Assembly: GCF_900102005.1 (NCBI RefSeq)
Contig: NZ_LT627736.1
Location: 1,798,001-1,862,000, forward strand
Direction: 5' to 3'
Origin: Microbacterium sp. LKL04
GTDB lineage: Bacteria > Actinomycetota > Actinomycetes > Actinomycetales > Microbacteriaceae
DNA: 64,000 bases
Each line of letters begins with the position of its first letter. The stretch's first letter is position 1. The translations under genes and the position numbers were made by a program. The notes under the pieces are model-generated. The model saw only the letters and a program-made list of their open reading frames with translations, did no database searches and was not told where the DNA came from. This document shows positions 55,382 to 62,908 of the stretch, piece after piece.

Positions 55382-55393
55382 CTTGACAAACAC

Positions 55394-56030
55394 GACCGGA
55401 CTACGGTGTTGATCCGCCGTTTCGAGGTGCCATCGAAGCGCCCAACAGACCGACGCCGCCTGCAGGTCGGTGGAGACCTGCGCCCGCTCACCAGGCGTCA
55501 TCCCCGCCACCGCCTTCTGCGACCTCTCCAGATCGCGACGCCGGCGATCGGTGCCGCTGTCCGCGGGGCCCCGGAAGAGAGCGAAATGGAGGATGCCGAC
55601 GATCACGTCCGCGATGAAACCTGCGAGGCCGAACGCCCCGGAAGTGGCACCCCCGGCGATGGCGAGAGTGCCGACGAAGGTCGCGACGGCGGAGGGAAGA
55701 AGGTGCAGGACACCGAGAAGCCGGTGGATGCCGGGGTCGGTTCCGAGCGATTCGCGGTTCTCCGTCACGAGGCCGTATCCACCGACGAGCGCCGCAACGG
55801 CCGCCAGGATGCCGGGCACAGCGAGGTGAGCGGTCCCGTCCGGGTCGAGGACCCACGCGACGACCATGAGGTAGGCGATCACCGGGACGATGAAGCTGGC
55901 GATGTGCGACAAGGTCTAGAGGCATCCCCACGCCGGCGCCGCGTCCTTCGAGAGGTCCCTCCAGGCGCCAGGCGGGGCGAAGGCGGCGAGCGAGCGACGA
56001 ACACTGACGTACCGCGAAACTCAGCCATCC
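55394..56030 (-). pseudogene. Decayed paralogue of the four-helix membrane protein at 56938
   Basis: Translation on the minus strand gives SHIASFIVPVIAYLMVVAW...HRLLGVLHLLPSAVATFVGTL...DVIVGILHFALFRG, aligning with the protein at 56938 (YIVSFAAPV...AFLHIVPGLVTIAIAL...VLVYVVLTFLALRR). An in-frame TAG lies just upstream (55916-55918), and the preceding segment (WRLE, then RDLSKDAA one frame over) matches WWRLELRSFREAA only after a frameshift and loss of about 20 residues. The 3' end is cut where repeat copy 1 begins, losing about 35 residues and reading out of frame into the repeat. Clearly non-functional as a full-length protein. Confidence 0.75.
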
Positions 56031-56068
56031 GACTCGTCACGCCCCCGGTCGATCCCCGATGACAACGA

Positions 56069-56103
56069 CAACGAGTGGGCACCGAAGCGATGCCCACTCG
56101 TTG
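56069..56103 (-). terminator. Terminator after WXG100 copy 2
   Basis: Perfect 13-base arms CAACGAGTGGGCA and TGCCCACTCGTTG with a 9-base loop, 13 bases past the copy 2 stop, followed on the minus strand by TCGTTGTC. Confidence 0.8.
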
Positions 56104-56116
56104 CGATGAAGACGGT

Positions 56117-56404
56117 TCAGCCGCCGGCGAGCTGCTGGTCGAGGTCCTGGATCGCGCGCATCATGCCCAGCAGAGCCTCGGACATGTCGTTGATGCCATC
56201 GGTCGCAGTCTTCAGACCCGTCGTCAGCTCCCCGTAACCCTCACCGAACTTGCCCGACGCGTGCTGCGTTTTGAAGTCCTCACCCAGAAGAGTGTCGACC
56301 TGCGACTTCAGCGAGTCCAACTGACCCTGAATGTCATCACGAGCCTGCGACAGCGACGACGCCACCTGCTCCATCTCTGCATAAGACGCACCGAAATCGG
56401 CCAT
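56117..56404 (-). CDS. WXG100-like protein, copy 2
   Basis: 95 residues, identical in protein and coding DNA to copy 1. It is followed by its own 13-bp-stem terminator and then only by the decayed membrane-protein gene, so this copy has no intact effector gene behind it. The gene upstream is a broken small ORF. It may be the remains of a further module, or a spare WXG100 supply. Confidence 0.85.
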   Translation of the reverse strand: MADFGASYAEMEQVASSLSQARDDIQGQLDSLKSQVDTLLGEDFKTQHASGKFGEGYGELTTGLKTATDGINDMSEALLGMMRAIQDLDQQLAGG

Positions 56405-56486
56405 CGTCCACACCTCCACACATCGAAGAAACCGACCCACCCCGGGCCGACACCAAGAGTCAACCAAACACCAACCGATTGACCAA

Positions 56487-56502
56487 TGGGGAGAGGTCCC
56501 CA
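56487..56502. promoter_or_regulatory. Palindrome upstream of WXG100 copy 2
   Basis: TGGGGAGAGGTCCCCA, same position relative to the gene as in copies 1 and 3. Confidence 0.5.
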
Positions 56503-56575
56503 CTTGACAAACACCATTCGAACCCAGAACACCCTGCACCGAAATACGGCGGTCTTCGGAGAGTCCGCCGCTGCG

Positions 56576-56853
56576 TCATCCGCGCCGGATCATCTCCTCA
56601 AGCTCTGGTGCGTCCACGTGCCCGCAGTACGCTGCCCAGGCGACGTAGGCGAATGGGCCGAGACGTTCAGCCTGAGCTTGGACGATGTGGCTGACGGATG
56701 CCGCATCGCGGGCGAGGATCTCTTGTTCGCGACACCGCAGACCTGAGTCGACCACCCTGCGCGGTCGACATCGGGCACTCGGCGTACCGCAAGCGCGAGA
56801 ATCGCTGTGATCTGCTCCGTTCCCCGACCAGGAGCACCTCGCGGACGATCATG
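56576..56853 (-). pseudogene. Frameshifted remnant of a small helical protein gene
   Basis: A start ATG at 56853 follows a strong GGAGG and gives MIVREVLLVG. Protein-like sequence then continues in a second frame (EQITAILALAVRRVPDVDRAGW) and ends in a third (REQEILARDAASVSHIVQAQ...CGHVDAPELEEMIRRG, stop at 56576-56578). Joined, the pieces would make about 92 residues, the size of the helical partner proteins in this island. The family is not recognised and each frame alone is too short to be sure. Confidence 0.4.
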
Positions 56854-56937
56854 AGTCGACCTCCGACGGCGCGATCCGGGGCCGAGCGCATACAGGTTCC
56901 ACCGAATCGACCCGTCCCTGACTCCGCACGGCGACCT

Positions 56938-57723
56938 TCAGTGGCGCTCCTCGTCAGCAGGTCGGTAGTAGTCCGAACCGACCTCCGGCGCCATCGTGAG
57001 GCCGAGCTCGCCGGCACGTGTCGCGGTGGCCCGCGCTGCGGTAGCCGCGTCGATCAGAGAGCGATCCAGCAACCGGGCGATCGCCGCGTCACGAGCCGAA
57101 AGGATGTCGAGCACGACGGCGTCGGGAATCTCCCGGATGCTCTGCTGGACGTTCTCGTGCGGATTCTGCGGCCCACGGGTCCGACGCAAGGCGAGGAAGG
57201 TGAGGACGACGTAGACGAGCACGTCCACGCCGACGACGGCGAGCCACCACCACCCCGCGTCGATGATCTGCCTCTCCCCCGCCCCGAGTGCGATCGCGAT
57301 CGTCACGAGCCCTGGGACGATGTGAAGGAACGCGATGGTGCGCACCGCGGACCGCGACGCGGCTCGGGGGTGCCGTCGCTCCTGGATCTCGCTCCAGACC
57401 GTCACGATAAGGGCGATGAGAGTCAGGATGCCGGCGAATCCCAGCGGGAAGTCGTAGGCCGTGCCGGAGAGGGACCACCTGATCATCGCCGCAGCGGCCG
57501 TCACCGGCGCAGCGAACGACACGATGTAGGCGAGCCCCTGGAGACAGCTCGCCGCGGTGATGGAGCGGTACTCGGAGGTCGCCACCTCACGGGGTGCGAG
57601 GAGCGCGAGTTCGCGTTGGGTCGCCGCCGCTTCGCGGAAGGATCGCAGTTCGAGACGCCACCAGTCCTCGGGGGCCCATGCCGCGGCCTCGTCGACGAGC
57701 TGATGAACCGAGGGCCGCGTCAT
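56938..57723 (-). CDS. Four-helix membrane protein with cytoplasmic helical ends, module 2
   Basis: 261 residues. An N-terminal amphipathic stretch (about 1-55, with WWRLELRSFREAAATQRELALLA) precedes four membrane helices (about 58-85, 92-115, 128-148 and 152-180), and a C-terminal soluble helical region with VQQSIREIPDAVVLDILSARDAAIARLLD. ATGA overlap with the gene before it. Its decayed paralogue lies 0.9 kb downstream. Position at the end of an effector operon suggests immunity or membrane assembly; family unknown. Confidence 0.72.
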   Translation of the reverse strand: MTRPSVHQLVDEAAAWAPEDWWRLELRSFREAAATQRELALLAPREVATSEYRSITAASCLQGLAYIVSFAAPVTAAAAMIRWSLSGTAYDFPLGFAGILTLIALIVTVWSEIQERRHPRAASRSAVRTIAFLHIVPGLVTIAIALGAGERQIIDAGWWWLAVVGVDVLVYVVLTFLALRRTRGPQNPHENVQQSIREIPDAVVLDILSARDAAIARLLDRSLIDAATAARATATRAGELGLTMAPEVGSDYYRPADEERH

Positions 57724-58328
57724 GCGGGCCAGCTCTCCGCAAGACGGCTCACTGCGCCGTCGAGCTCGTCGAGGCGCTCGCGGTCAGCCGCCGAGGTGTA
57801 GCCCGCGACCCGAACGGAGCTCACCATCTCCTCGGCGATCTTCTCCACCGCCACGAGTCCGTACGGAGCGACCGGGCCGAGCACCATTCCTACCGATCGC
57901 GTGGTCCCGAGGAAGAGCCATCGGCGGAATCCGAAGTCCCCGTTCTCATGGCGCTCCGCGGTGGTCACCGAGAAGCCGTCGCCCAGTTCGGCCGTCTCGA
58001 CCAGCGACGACGTAGCCGGAAGCAGCGCCCGGCCGTTCCAGAGGAACTCCGCCTGTTCCGCCCGTTGCAACGGCCCGTCGGACGCGAAGATCACGAACGG
58101 TGCCAGAACTCGCGCCCCGGGGCTCACCAACAGGAACGCGCGGTGGTCCGTGCTGTCGAGAACGGCGATGTCTTCGAGCGCTCCCGCGACGCGCGCCCCG
58201 GCGGCGGCGTCCAGCTCGGCAACGGTGCGGAACCGGCGCGCGCGCTCGCGCGCCCAGGTAGCGGGATCCAGCCCGACGTCGGACACCGGGATGCAGTCGG
58301 TGTCCCGATACGTGAGTGTGATGTCCAT
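57720..58328 (-). CDS. T7SS-island accessory protein, module 2 (202 residues)
   Basis: 202 residues from ATG 58328, one base after the preceding stop. Starts MDITLTYRDTDCIPVSDVGLDPATWARERARRF and contains strand-rich stretches (DIAVLDSTDHRAFLLVSPGARVLAPFVIF, RWLFLGTTRSVGMVLGPVAPYGL). No membrane helix or signal peptide. It is the same size as the LP-x-x-W proteins and keeps a similar overall order of elements (a Trp-Ala-x-E/R helix, then strands), but direct similarity is weak. Family unknown. Confidence 0.68.
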   Translation of the reverse strand: MDITLTYRDTDCIPVSDVGLDPATWARERARRFRTVAELDAAAGARVAGALEDIAVLDSTDHRAFLLVSPGARVLAPFVIFASDGPLQRAEQAEFLWNGRALLPATSSLVETAELGDGFSVTTAERHENGDFGFRRWLFLGTTRSVGMVLGPVAPYGLVAVEKIAEEMVSSVRVAGYTSAADRERLDELDGAVSRLAESWPA

Positions 58329-58329
58329 G

Positions 58330-58947
58330 TCAGCGCACACTCCAGGTGAACGTGGCGATGTGGTGATCGAACAGTGCCGTCCACGCCTGGAGCACGGGAT
58401 CGTCCTCGGCGAGGTCTTCGGCGTGGGCGACGGTCGCCGTCCACTGCACGGCCTGCGTGCGCCGCGACCCGGGTATGGCGATCAGATAGTGCACGAGGAA
58501 CGAGACGGCGCGGACGCCGTCGAGGACGACGGGACTACTTTCCGTCCAGCGGACGATCCGGTGGTCTTCTCCGAGAGCGGCCGCGCCCCGGTTGCGGATG
58601 GCATCCTCGACGATGGCGTCCAGGGGCACCTCGGGGCTCGCGACGCGTTTGATGCCGACCAGACTCGCGGCGCCGAGGGCCCACGTCGGTGACGACTCAC
58701 CTGCGAAGGCATAGGCGAAGGCGTTCTGCGACCGCAGCGACCGAAGCGCGTCGCCCACCTGCGCCCCGAGACGACCGGCGAGGTCGGGTCTCCCCGCCCC
58801 TGCGAGCCGTTCGCGCGCCGCCGCCACCAACTCGCGTTCGGTCTCCATGTCAACGTCGTAGCCCTGCCAGCCGGGGGGCAGCAGCATCCGATAACGGGGT
58901 ATCGCCACGCCTCCGGCACCGACCAATTCCGCGCGAAGATCGCTCAT
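58330..58947 (-). CDS. T7SS-island accessory protein, LP-x-x-W family, module 2 (205 residues)
   Basis: 205 residues. RYRMLLPPGWQGYDVDMETERELVAAARERLAG near the N-terminus is the counterpart of IMLPPGWSRYRVDDEGRKQFTSRLAARM in the protein at 52224. The second half has strand-forming VVLDGVRAVSFLVHYLIAIPG and ends ALFDHHIATFTWSVR. CAGACT is six bases before the ATG, so it may be leaderless and separately transcribed from the effector gene 38 bases upstream. Function unknown. Confidence 0.74.
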   Translation of the reverse strand: MSDLRAELVGAGGVAIPRYRMLLPPGWQGYDVDMETERELVAAARERLAGAGRPDLAGRLGAQVGDALRSLRSQNAFAYAFAGESSPTWALGAASLVGIKRVASPEVPLDAIVEDAIRNRGAAALGEDHRIVRWTESSPVVLDGVRAVSFLVHYLIAIPGSRRTQAVQWTATVAHAEDLAEDDPVLQAWTALFDHHIATFTWSVR

Positions 58948-58984
58948 CGGCTCAGTCTGTCATGGGCATGAAACGAAACCTCCG

Positions 58985-60202
58985 TCATGAGAACGGATTC
59001 TGGTCGGGGTCGAACGCGCCAGCGAAGGCTCCGTTGGCGGTATCGCGAATCTGACCGACCAGAGAGAGCTGAGCAGACCAGACGGTCGCCATCGTGTCCA
59101 CGGCGGCACCCGCACCGGAGCCCATACTCCCCCACCCGGCGATGTTCCGCCCTGTCAGCAACCCGGCCGAGAAGTCGGCGGCGCGGTCCACGAAGGTCGC
59201 ACCGCGTAGGCCGTTCAGACCGGAGAGGTAGTTGCTCATACCGCCCCGGCCGACACCGAAGAGTCTCACGGCATCGTCGCCGAACGAGGTCAGGAGTGCT
59301 TGGCCGCCTCCCGCCTGCGTAAGGCCGCGGATGCCCTTGGCAGCGGGCCCCAGGAAAGGGACGACTCCGATGACGCCGAAGGCGACGTCGACCCAGCTTC
59401 CGTCGTTGTACGCCAGCTTCCGGGTGAGCGCCACGACCAGCGTCGCCACCGCGACGATGGCCGCGAGGGCTGCGATGATCGGGCCACCGATGACGACCGC
59501 CAGGACGGCGAGGACGATTCCGGCCACCGCGAGCACGTTCGAGAGGAACTCGAGGGCGCCCCTGATGTCATCGGACGTCGAATCCTCGATCTTCCCGCTG
59601 ACGCCCTCGCGAATGTTCGCCGCCGCGGTGGTGAATGCATCGTGCCAGGTGTCCCACGCGTCGTCGTACTCACCGGCGGCGGCATCCCACTCGCCCTTCT
59701 TCGCGTCGGCCTGCCCCTGCACGGACTGAGCGTGCGTGTTCGCGTCGTTGTACGCCGACTGCTCATCGGCGTCCGCGTCGTCGTCGGGCTTGCGAGGTAC
59801 GGCCCCCGCCGCAGTGTCGGCGTCACGGGACAGCTCGTAGTACTCGTCCCACAGGTTCCGCAGGCGGCTCACGATGGGGTCGATGGTCGCCTTCGAGTCC
59901 TCGAGCGCACCTCCGTACGTCTGAATGTGCGGTCCCACGGCGGCGTAGAGCGACGCCGCTTGCGAGAGGTCACTGCTGACCTCGCCGCTGACCTCGCGCA
60001 GCTTCTCGACGGCGTTGCCCTCCATGTCCGCTCCGTCTGCGACGAGACGTTCGATGAGCGCCCAGGCGTTCGCCATCTGATTTCCGAGGTCGACGATCTG
60101 CTGGCCCCGCGTCTTGACCTCCGTGGGGTCGCCGTCGAGCTCACCGATCAGGTTGTTGCCCTTCGGGGTCTCTGAGGGCATATAGGGAAGGACACTCATC
60201 AT
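58985..60202 (-). CDS. LXG-like putative T7SS effector, module 2 (405 residues)
   Basis: 405 residues starting at ATG 60202 within ATGATGA, overlapping the small helical gene. Residues 1-205 are helical (TRGQQIVDLGNQMANAWALIERLVADGADMEGNAVEKLREV...DAWDTWHDAFTTAAANIREG), about 215-262 hydrophobic (LEFLSNVLAVAGIVLAVLAVVIGGPIIAALAAIVAVATLVVAL), then VAFGVIGVVPFLGPAAKGIRGLTQAGG, a loop often seen between the pretoxin and C-terminal parts of polymorphic toxins. The last 110 residues are Gly/Ala-rich with no catalytic motif recognised. Same layout as the protein at 53289. Confidence 0.76.
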   Translation of the reverse strand: MMSVLPYMPSETPKGNNLIGELDGDPTEVKTRGQQIVDLGNQMANAWALIERLVADGADMEGNAVEKLREVSGEVSSDLSQAASLYAAVGPHIQTYGGALEDSKATIDPIVSRLRNLWDEYYELSRDADTAAGAVPRKPDDDADADEQSAYNDANTHAQSVQGQADAKKGEWDAAAGEYDDAWDTWHDAFTTAAANIREGVSGKIEDSTSDDIRGALEFLSNVLAVAGIVLAVLAVVIGGPIIAALAAIVAVATLVVALTRKLAYNDGSWVDVAFGVIGVVPFLGPAAKGIRGLTQAGGGQALLTSFGDDAVRLFGVGRGGMSNYLSGLNGLRGATFVDRAADFSAGLLTGRNIAGWGSMGSGAGAAVDTMATVWSAQLSLVGQIRDTANGAFAGAFDPDQNPFS

Positions 60203-60492
60203 CGCTCCTCGGTACGGCTGCCGGCTTCGACATCGAATTCCTGGAAGCCCTCGACCAGACCCGTGACCTGGTCCGCGACGGCTTTGCAGCTCTCCATGAG
60301 CCGCTTCCGCCGGTCATCCCAGCGGCCCTCGAAGTCGTGGGCGACATCTTTGAGATCGTTCTTCCCATACGGGCTACCGACCGCGCCTTCGAGATCACGG
60401 CGCCGCGCGCCGGCATTCTCGAACTCGCCGATGATGCTGGTGAGCTGCGTCTGCAACTCACCGAGCTCTGCATAACTGACTTTGACGCTCAC
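60199..60492 (-). CDS. Small helical partner protein, module 2 (97 residues)
   Basis: 97 residues with GTG start after GGAGG. Core GKNDLKDVAHDFEGRWDDRRKRL matches the partners in modules 1 and 3. Predicted as two or three helices, no W-x-G turn. It overlaps the LXG-like gene by four bases and lies 80 bases after WXG100 copy 3, with a stem-loop between. Likely export partner of the effector at 58985. Confidence 0.78.
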   Translation of the reverse strand: MSVKVSYAELGELQTQLTSIIGEFENAGARRRDLEGAVGSPYGKNDLKDVAHDFEGRWDDRRKRLMESCKAVADQVTGLVEGFQEFDVEAGSRTEER

Positions 60493-60526
60493 GGTGCTCC
60501 CTCCATGGGTCGATCTGATGGCGAGA

Positions 60527-60566
60527 CGATGGGGCGAGCATCTGCGCCCGCCCCATCGAGATGCTC
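60527..60566 (-). terminator. Two competing stem-loops between WXG100 copy 3 and the effector pair
   Basis: CGATGGGGCG (60527-60536) pairs with CGCCCCATCG (60549-60558); GAGCATCT (60536-60543) pairs with AGATGCTC (60559-60566). The two stems interleave and share base 60536, so only one can form easily. The first resembles a terminator after the WXG100 gene, and the second would disrupt it. Confidence 0.5.
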
Positions 60567-60571
60567 TGAAC

Positions 60572-60859
60572 TCAGCCGCCGGCGAGCTGCTGGTCGAGGT
60601 CCTGGATCGCACGCATCATGCCCAGCAGAGCCTCGGACATGTCGTTGATGCCATCGGTCGCAGTCTTCAGACCCGTTGTCAGCTCCCCGTAACCCTCACC
60701 GAACTTGCCCGACGCGTGCTGCGTCTTGAAGTCCTCACCCAGAAGAGTGTCGACCTGCGACTTCAGCGAGTCCAACTGACCCTGAATGTCATCACGAGCC
60801 TGCGACAGCGACGACGCCACCTGCTCCATCTCTGCATAAGACGCACCGAAATCGGCCAT
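60572..60859 (-). CDS. WXG100-like protein, copy 3
   Basis: 95 residues, protein identical to copies 1 and 2; three silent base changes. First gene of module 2, 80 bases upstream of the small helical partner. Lacks the tryptophan of the W-x-G motif, as the other copies do. Divergent from module 3, whose promoter lies in the 95 bases beyond the repeat edge. Confidence 0.85.
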   Translation of the reverse strand: MADFGASYAEMEQVASSLSQARDDIQGQLDSLKSQVDTLLGEDFKTQHASGKFGEGYGELTTGLKTATDGINDMSEALLGMMRAIQDLDQQLAGG

Positions 60860-60941
60860 CGTCCACACCTCCACACATCGAAGAAACCGACCCACCCCGG
60901 GCCGACACCAAGAGTCAACCAAACACCAACCGATAGACCAA

Positions 60942-60957
60942 TGGGGAGAGGTCCCCA
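60942..60957. promoter_or_regulatory. Palindrome upstream of WXG100 copy 3
   Basis: TGGGGAGAGGTCCCCA as in the other copies. A half-site, GATGGGGAGA, recurs at 60982-60991 region on the side facing module 3, so both divergent units could answer to one regulator. TAGTCT at 61028-61033 is a likely -10 for module 3. Confidence 0.45.
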
Positions 60958-61064
60958 CTTGACAAACACCACATGCATGTCGACCGATGGGGAGAACGAC
61001 CCATGGACCCGGGAATGACCGCGCCCATAGTCTGGCGTTCACACAGGGGATGGAGACGCCACGC

Positions 61065-61349
61065 ATGACCGACGTCAGGATGGACCTCGACCGACTCGAG
61101 TCGGCCGCCGCGAGCGCACGCGGGCTCGCCACAACGTTCGACGACGCGGAGTCCTTCGCGGATGACTTGGGCTCGCTCACCGGGCACGGCGGACTCGCCG
61201 ACAAGATCGAGGACTTCGGCGGGAAATGGGACATCGCCCGCGAGGACCTCCGCGAAGGCCTTCGTTCCCAGGCGGACTTCATGCAGGCGATCGTCGACAC
61301 GTTCCGTGACCTCGACCGCACGATGGCAGAGGACGGAGGTCAGCCGTGA
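61065..61349 (+). CDS. Small helical partner protein, module 3 (94 residues)
   Basis: 94 residues, MTDVRMDLDRLESAAASARGLATTFDDAE then the shared core GGLADKIEDFGGKWDIAREDL. GGAGA lies eleven bases before the ATG. It overlaps the large hydrolase-bearing gene by four bases (GTGA), as in modules 1 and 2. Predicted export partner for that protein. Confidence 0.78.
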   Translation: MTDVRMDLDRLESAAASARGLATTFDDAESFADDLGSLTGHGGLADKIEDFGGKWDIAREDLREGLRSQADFMQAIVDTFRDLDRTMAEDGGQP

Positions 61350-62905
61350 CGGTGCTTCCCGGCGATCCCGACCTGCTGACGACGCGCGCCGCCCGTCTGA
61401 CGGCGTCGGCCGAGGTGATCCTCACCGTCGTGCATGAGATGCGCGGCATCGTCGACGACGACCAGGGGCAGGCCGTACAGGCGTTGCGCGACCAGAACGA
61501 ACAGATCGCCTCGGACCTCGAGCGCATCCATCCCCGGTACTCCGGCACGGCGTCGGCGGTCACCGAGTACGCCGTCGCCCTGACGGCGGCTCACGATGCG
61601 GCCGAACGAGCTCAGGACGACCTCGACGACGCACTCGAGGAGCAGACACGGGCGGACAACGCCGTGAGGTCCCTGTCCGATCGCGTCGATGCCGCCGATG
61701 ACCCGCCGCCCTCGCTGACGGATCAGCTTCCCGGGGCTCGCCGAGCGGCGGAGACGGCGCAGTCCGCCGTCGACGGTGCACGAGCGCGGATCGAGGCGGC
61801 ACGACAGGACATGATGGATGCCGCCGAGGAGGCGATCCGTCGCATCGACGACGCCATCGACGCGACCAACGAGGGGTTCTGGGACCGGGTCGGCGATGTG
61901 TTCGCGGACATCGGGGATTGGCTCGCCGGTATCGGCGAGTGGATCACCGATTTCCTGGCCGACGTCGTCGCGCTCCTGAAGCGGATCCTCGCCACGATCG
62001 TCGCGATCCTCGGCGTCCTGCTCGTCTTCCTCCTCATCCTCGCGATCGGGTCGATCTTCGGCACGATCGGGCTCATCATCGCCGCCGTGGTCGTCGGCCT
62101 CATGGCCGCCTTCCTGCTGGTCAGCATCTTCTCGGACGTCACCAAGCCCACTCCGACGGTGACGCCGACGGACCCCTATGCCGATGACCCCCTGAACCGG
62201 ACCGATCCCCCGACGATGCAGACCGTCCTCGACGGGACGGCCGAGGTCGACACGCTCGGCGGCGAGGAGGAATCGGTCATCCGGATCACGAAGGTCCTGG
62301 GTCCCGACGGCTGGCAGTACACCGTGACCCTCCCGAGCACGCAGGAATGGCTGTCCCGGTTCGGCGACCAGGGCGCCGTGAACGACCTCGACAGCAACCT
62401 CGCCCTCATGCTGACTCCTGCGCTGCAGACGCAGTACGAGCGCGCGGTCCTCGAGGCGATGGCGCAGGAGGGCATCGGCCCGGACGATCCTGTCATGCTC
62501 GTCGGCTTCAGCCAGGGCGGCATCATGGCCGGTCACCTCGCCGCCTACAACACCGACTACAACTGGCAGGCCGTGGTTGCATCGGGCGCTCCCATCGATC
62601 ACATGCCGATCCCCGATTCGGTGGACGTCGTCTCGGTGCAGCACAACGGGGATCCCGTGCCGAACCTCGACATCGTCACCGGGGATCTCGGCACCGAGCA
62701 CGGACCGAACTGGACCAGCATCCGCGTGGACCCGCCGAATCCCGATCCGATCCTCGGTGTCGACGTCGGAGCCCACAACGCGGAGAAGTATTCGTCCACG
62801 TATCAGGATCACCTCGCCGACATCCAGGCCGCCCACCCCGAGCTGGGAAGCTTCTTCAACGAAGATGGCTACACCGATGTGTCCTACTACCGATGGAACG
62901 AGTGA
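61346..62905 (+). CDS. LXG-like effector with C-terminal alpha/beta-hydrolase (lipase-like) domain, module 3
   Basis: 519 residues, GTG start. Residues 1-180 are helical with coiled-coil character (HDAAERAQDDLDDALEEQT). About 195-265 is hydrophobic (LLKRILATIVAILGVLLVFLLIL and IGLIIAAVVVGLMAAFLLVSIF). After a threonine/proline linker (TPTVTPTDP), residues about 290-519 form an alpha/beta-hydrolase: nucleophile elbow GFSQGG with Ser389, candidate Asp436 in HNGDPVPN and His477 in GAHNAEKY. Such a domain suggests lipase, esterase or cutinase-like activity. LXG-linked phospholipases are known type VII effectors in Firmicutes (TslA). The domain order here, helical domain first, is the reverse of TslA. 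Target unproven. Confidence 0.82.
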   Translation: MTVLPGDPDLLTTRAARLTASAEVILTVVHEMRGIVDDDQGQAVQALRDQNEQIASDLERIHPRYSGTASAVTEYAVALTAAHDAAERAQDDLDDALEEQTRADNAVRSLSDRVDAADDPPPSLTDQLPGARRAAETAQSAVDGARARIEAARQDMMDAAEEAIRRIDDAIDATNEGFWDRVGDVFADIGDWLAGIGEWITDFLADVVALLKRILATIVAILGVLLVFLLILAIGSIFGTIGLIIAAVVVGLMAAFLLVSIFSDVTKPTPTVTPTDPYADDPLNRTDPPTMQTVLDGTAEVDTLGGEEESVIRITKVLGPDGWQYTVTLPSTQEWLSRFGDQGAVNDLDSNLALMLTPALQTQYERAVLEAMAQEGIGPDDPVMLVGFSQGGIMAGHLAAYNTDYNWQAVVASGAPIDHMPIPDSVDVVSVQHNGDPVPNLDIVTGDLGTEHGPNWTSIRVDPPNPDPILGVDVGAHNAEKYSSTYQDHLADIQAAHPELGSFFNEDGYTDVSYYRWNE

Positions 62906-62908
62906 CCG

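Larger units (their letters stand above)
54996..55393 (-). repeat. 398-bp WXG100 repeat, copy 1
   Basis: Spans the WXG100 gene from its stop codon to 110 bases upstream of its start. Differs from copy 2 (56117-56514) by one base, in the upstream region (GATAGACC versus GATTGACC), and from copy 3 (60572-60969) by three silent coding changes. The 3' edge is exactly the stop codon in all copies. It contains the palindrome TGGGGA-GAGG-TCCCCA at 55366-55381. Confidence 0.95.
56117..56514 (-). repeat. 398-bp WXG100 repeat, copy 2
   Basis: One mismatch to copy 1 and four to copy 3; same ends. Direct orientation relative to the others, so recombination between copies would delete or duplicate the intervening 1.1 kb (1 to 2) or 4.5 kb (2 to 3). 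Confidence 0.95.
60572..60969 (-). repeat. 398-bp WXG100 repeat, copy 3
   Basis: Same ends as copies 1 and 2; three coding differences from copy 1 and none in the upstream 110 bases. The outer edge is at CAAACAC, after which the three loci share no further sequence. Confidence 0.95.

Noticed and set aside
53328..55412. A 694-codon plus-strand frame over T7SS module 1
   Set aside because: Antisense to four genes with clear start/stop overlaps and to WXG100 copy 1; composition is that of a shadow frame.
55187..55912. An apparently intact 241-residue membrane protein
   Set aside because: Its last about 65 residues are read out of frame through WXG100 repeat copy 1, and its N-terminus starts after a TAG with the homologous region broken; treated as a pseudogene.
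60527..60566. A classical H-type pseudoknot
   Set aside because: The interleaved stems leave zero-length connecting loops across a 10-bp stem, which is sterically unlikely; competing hairpins fit better.
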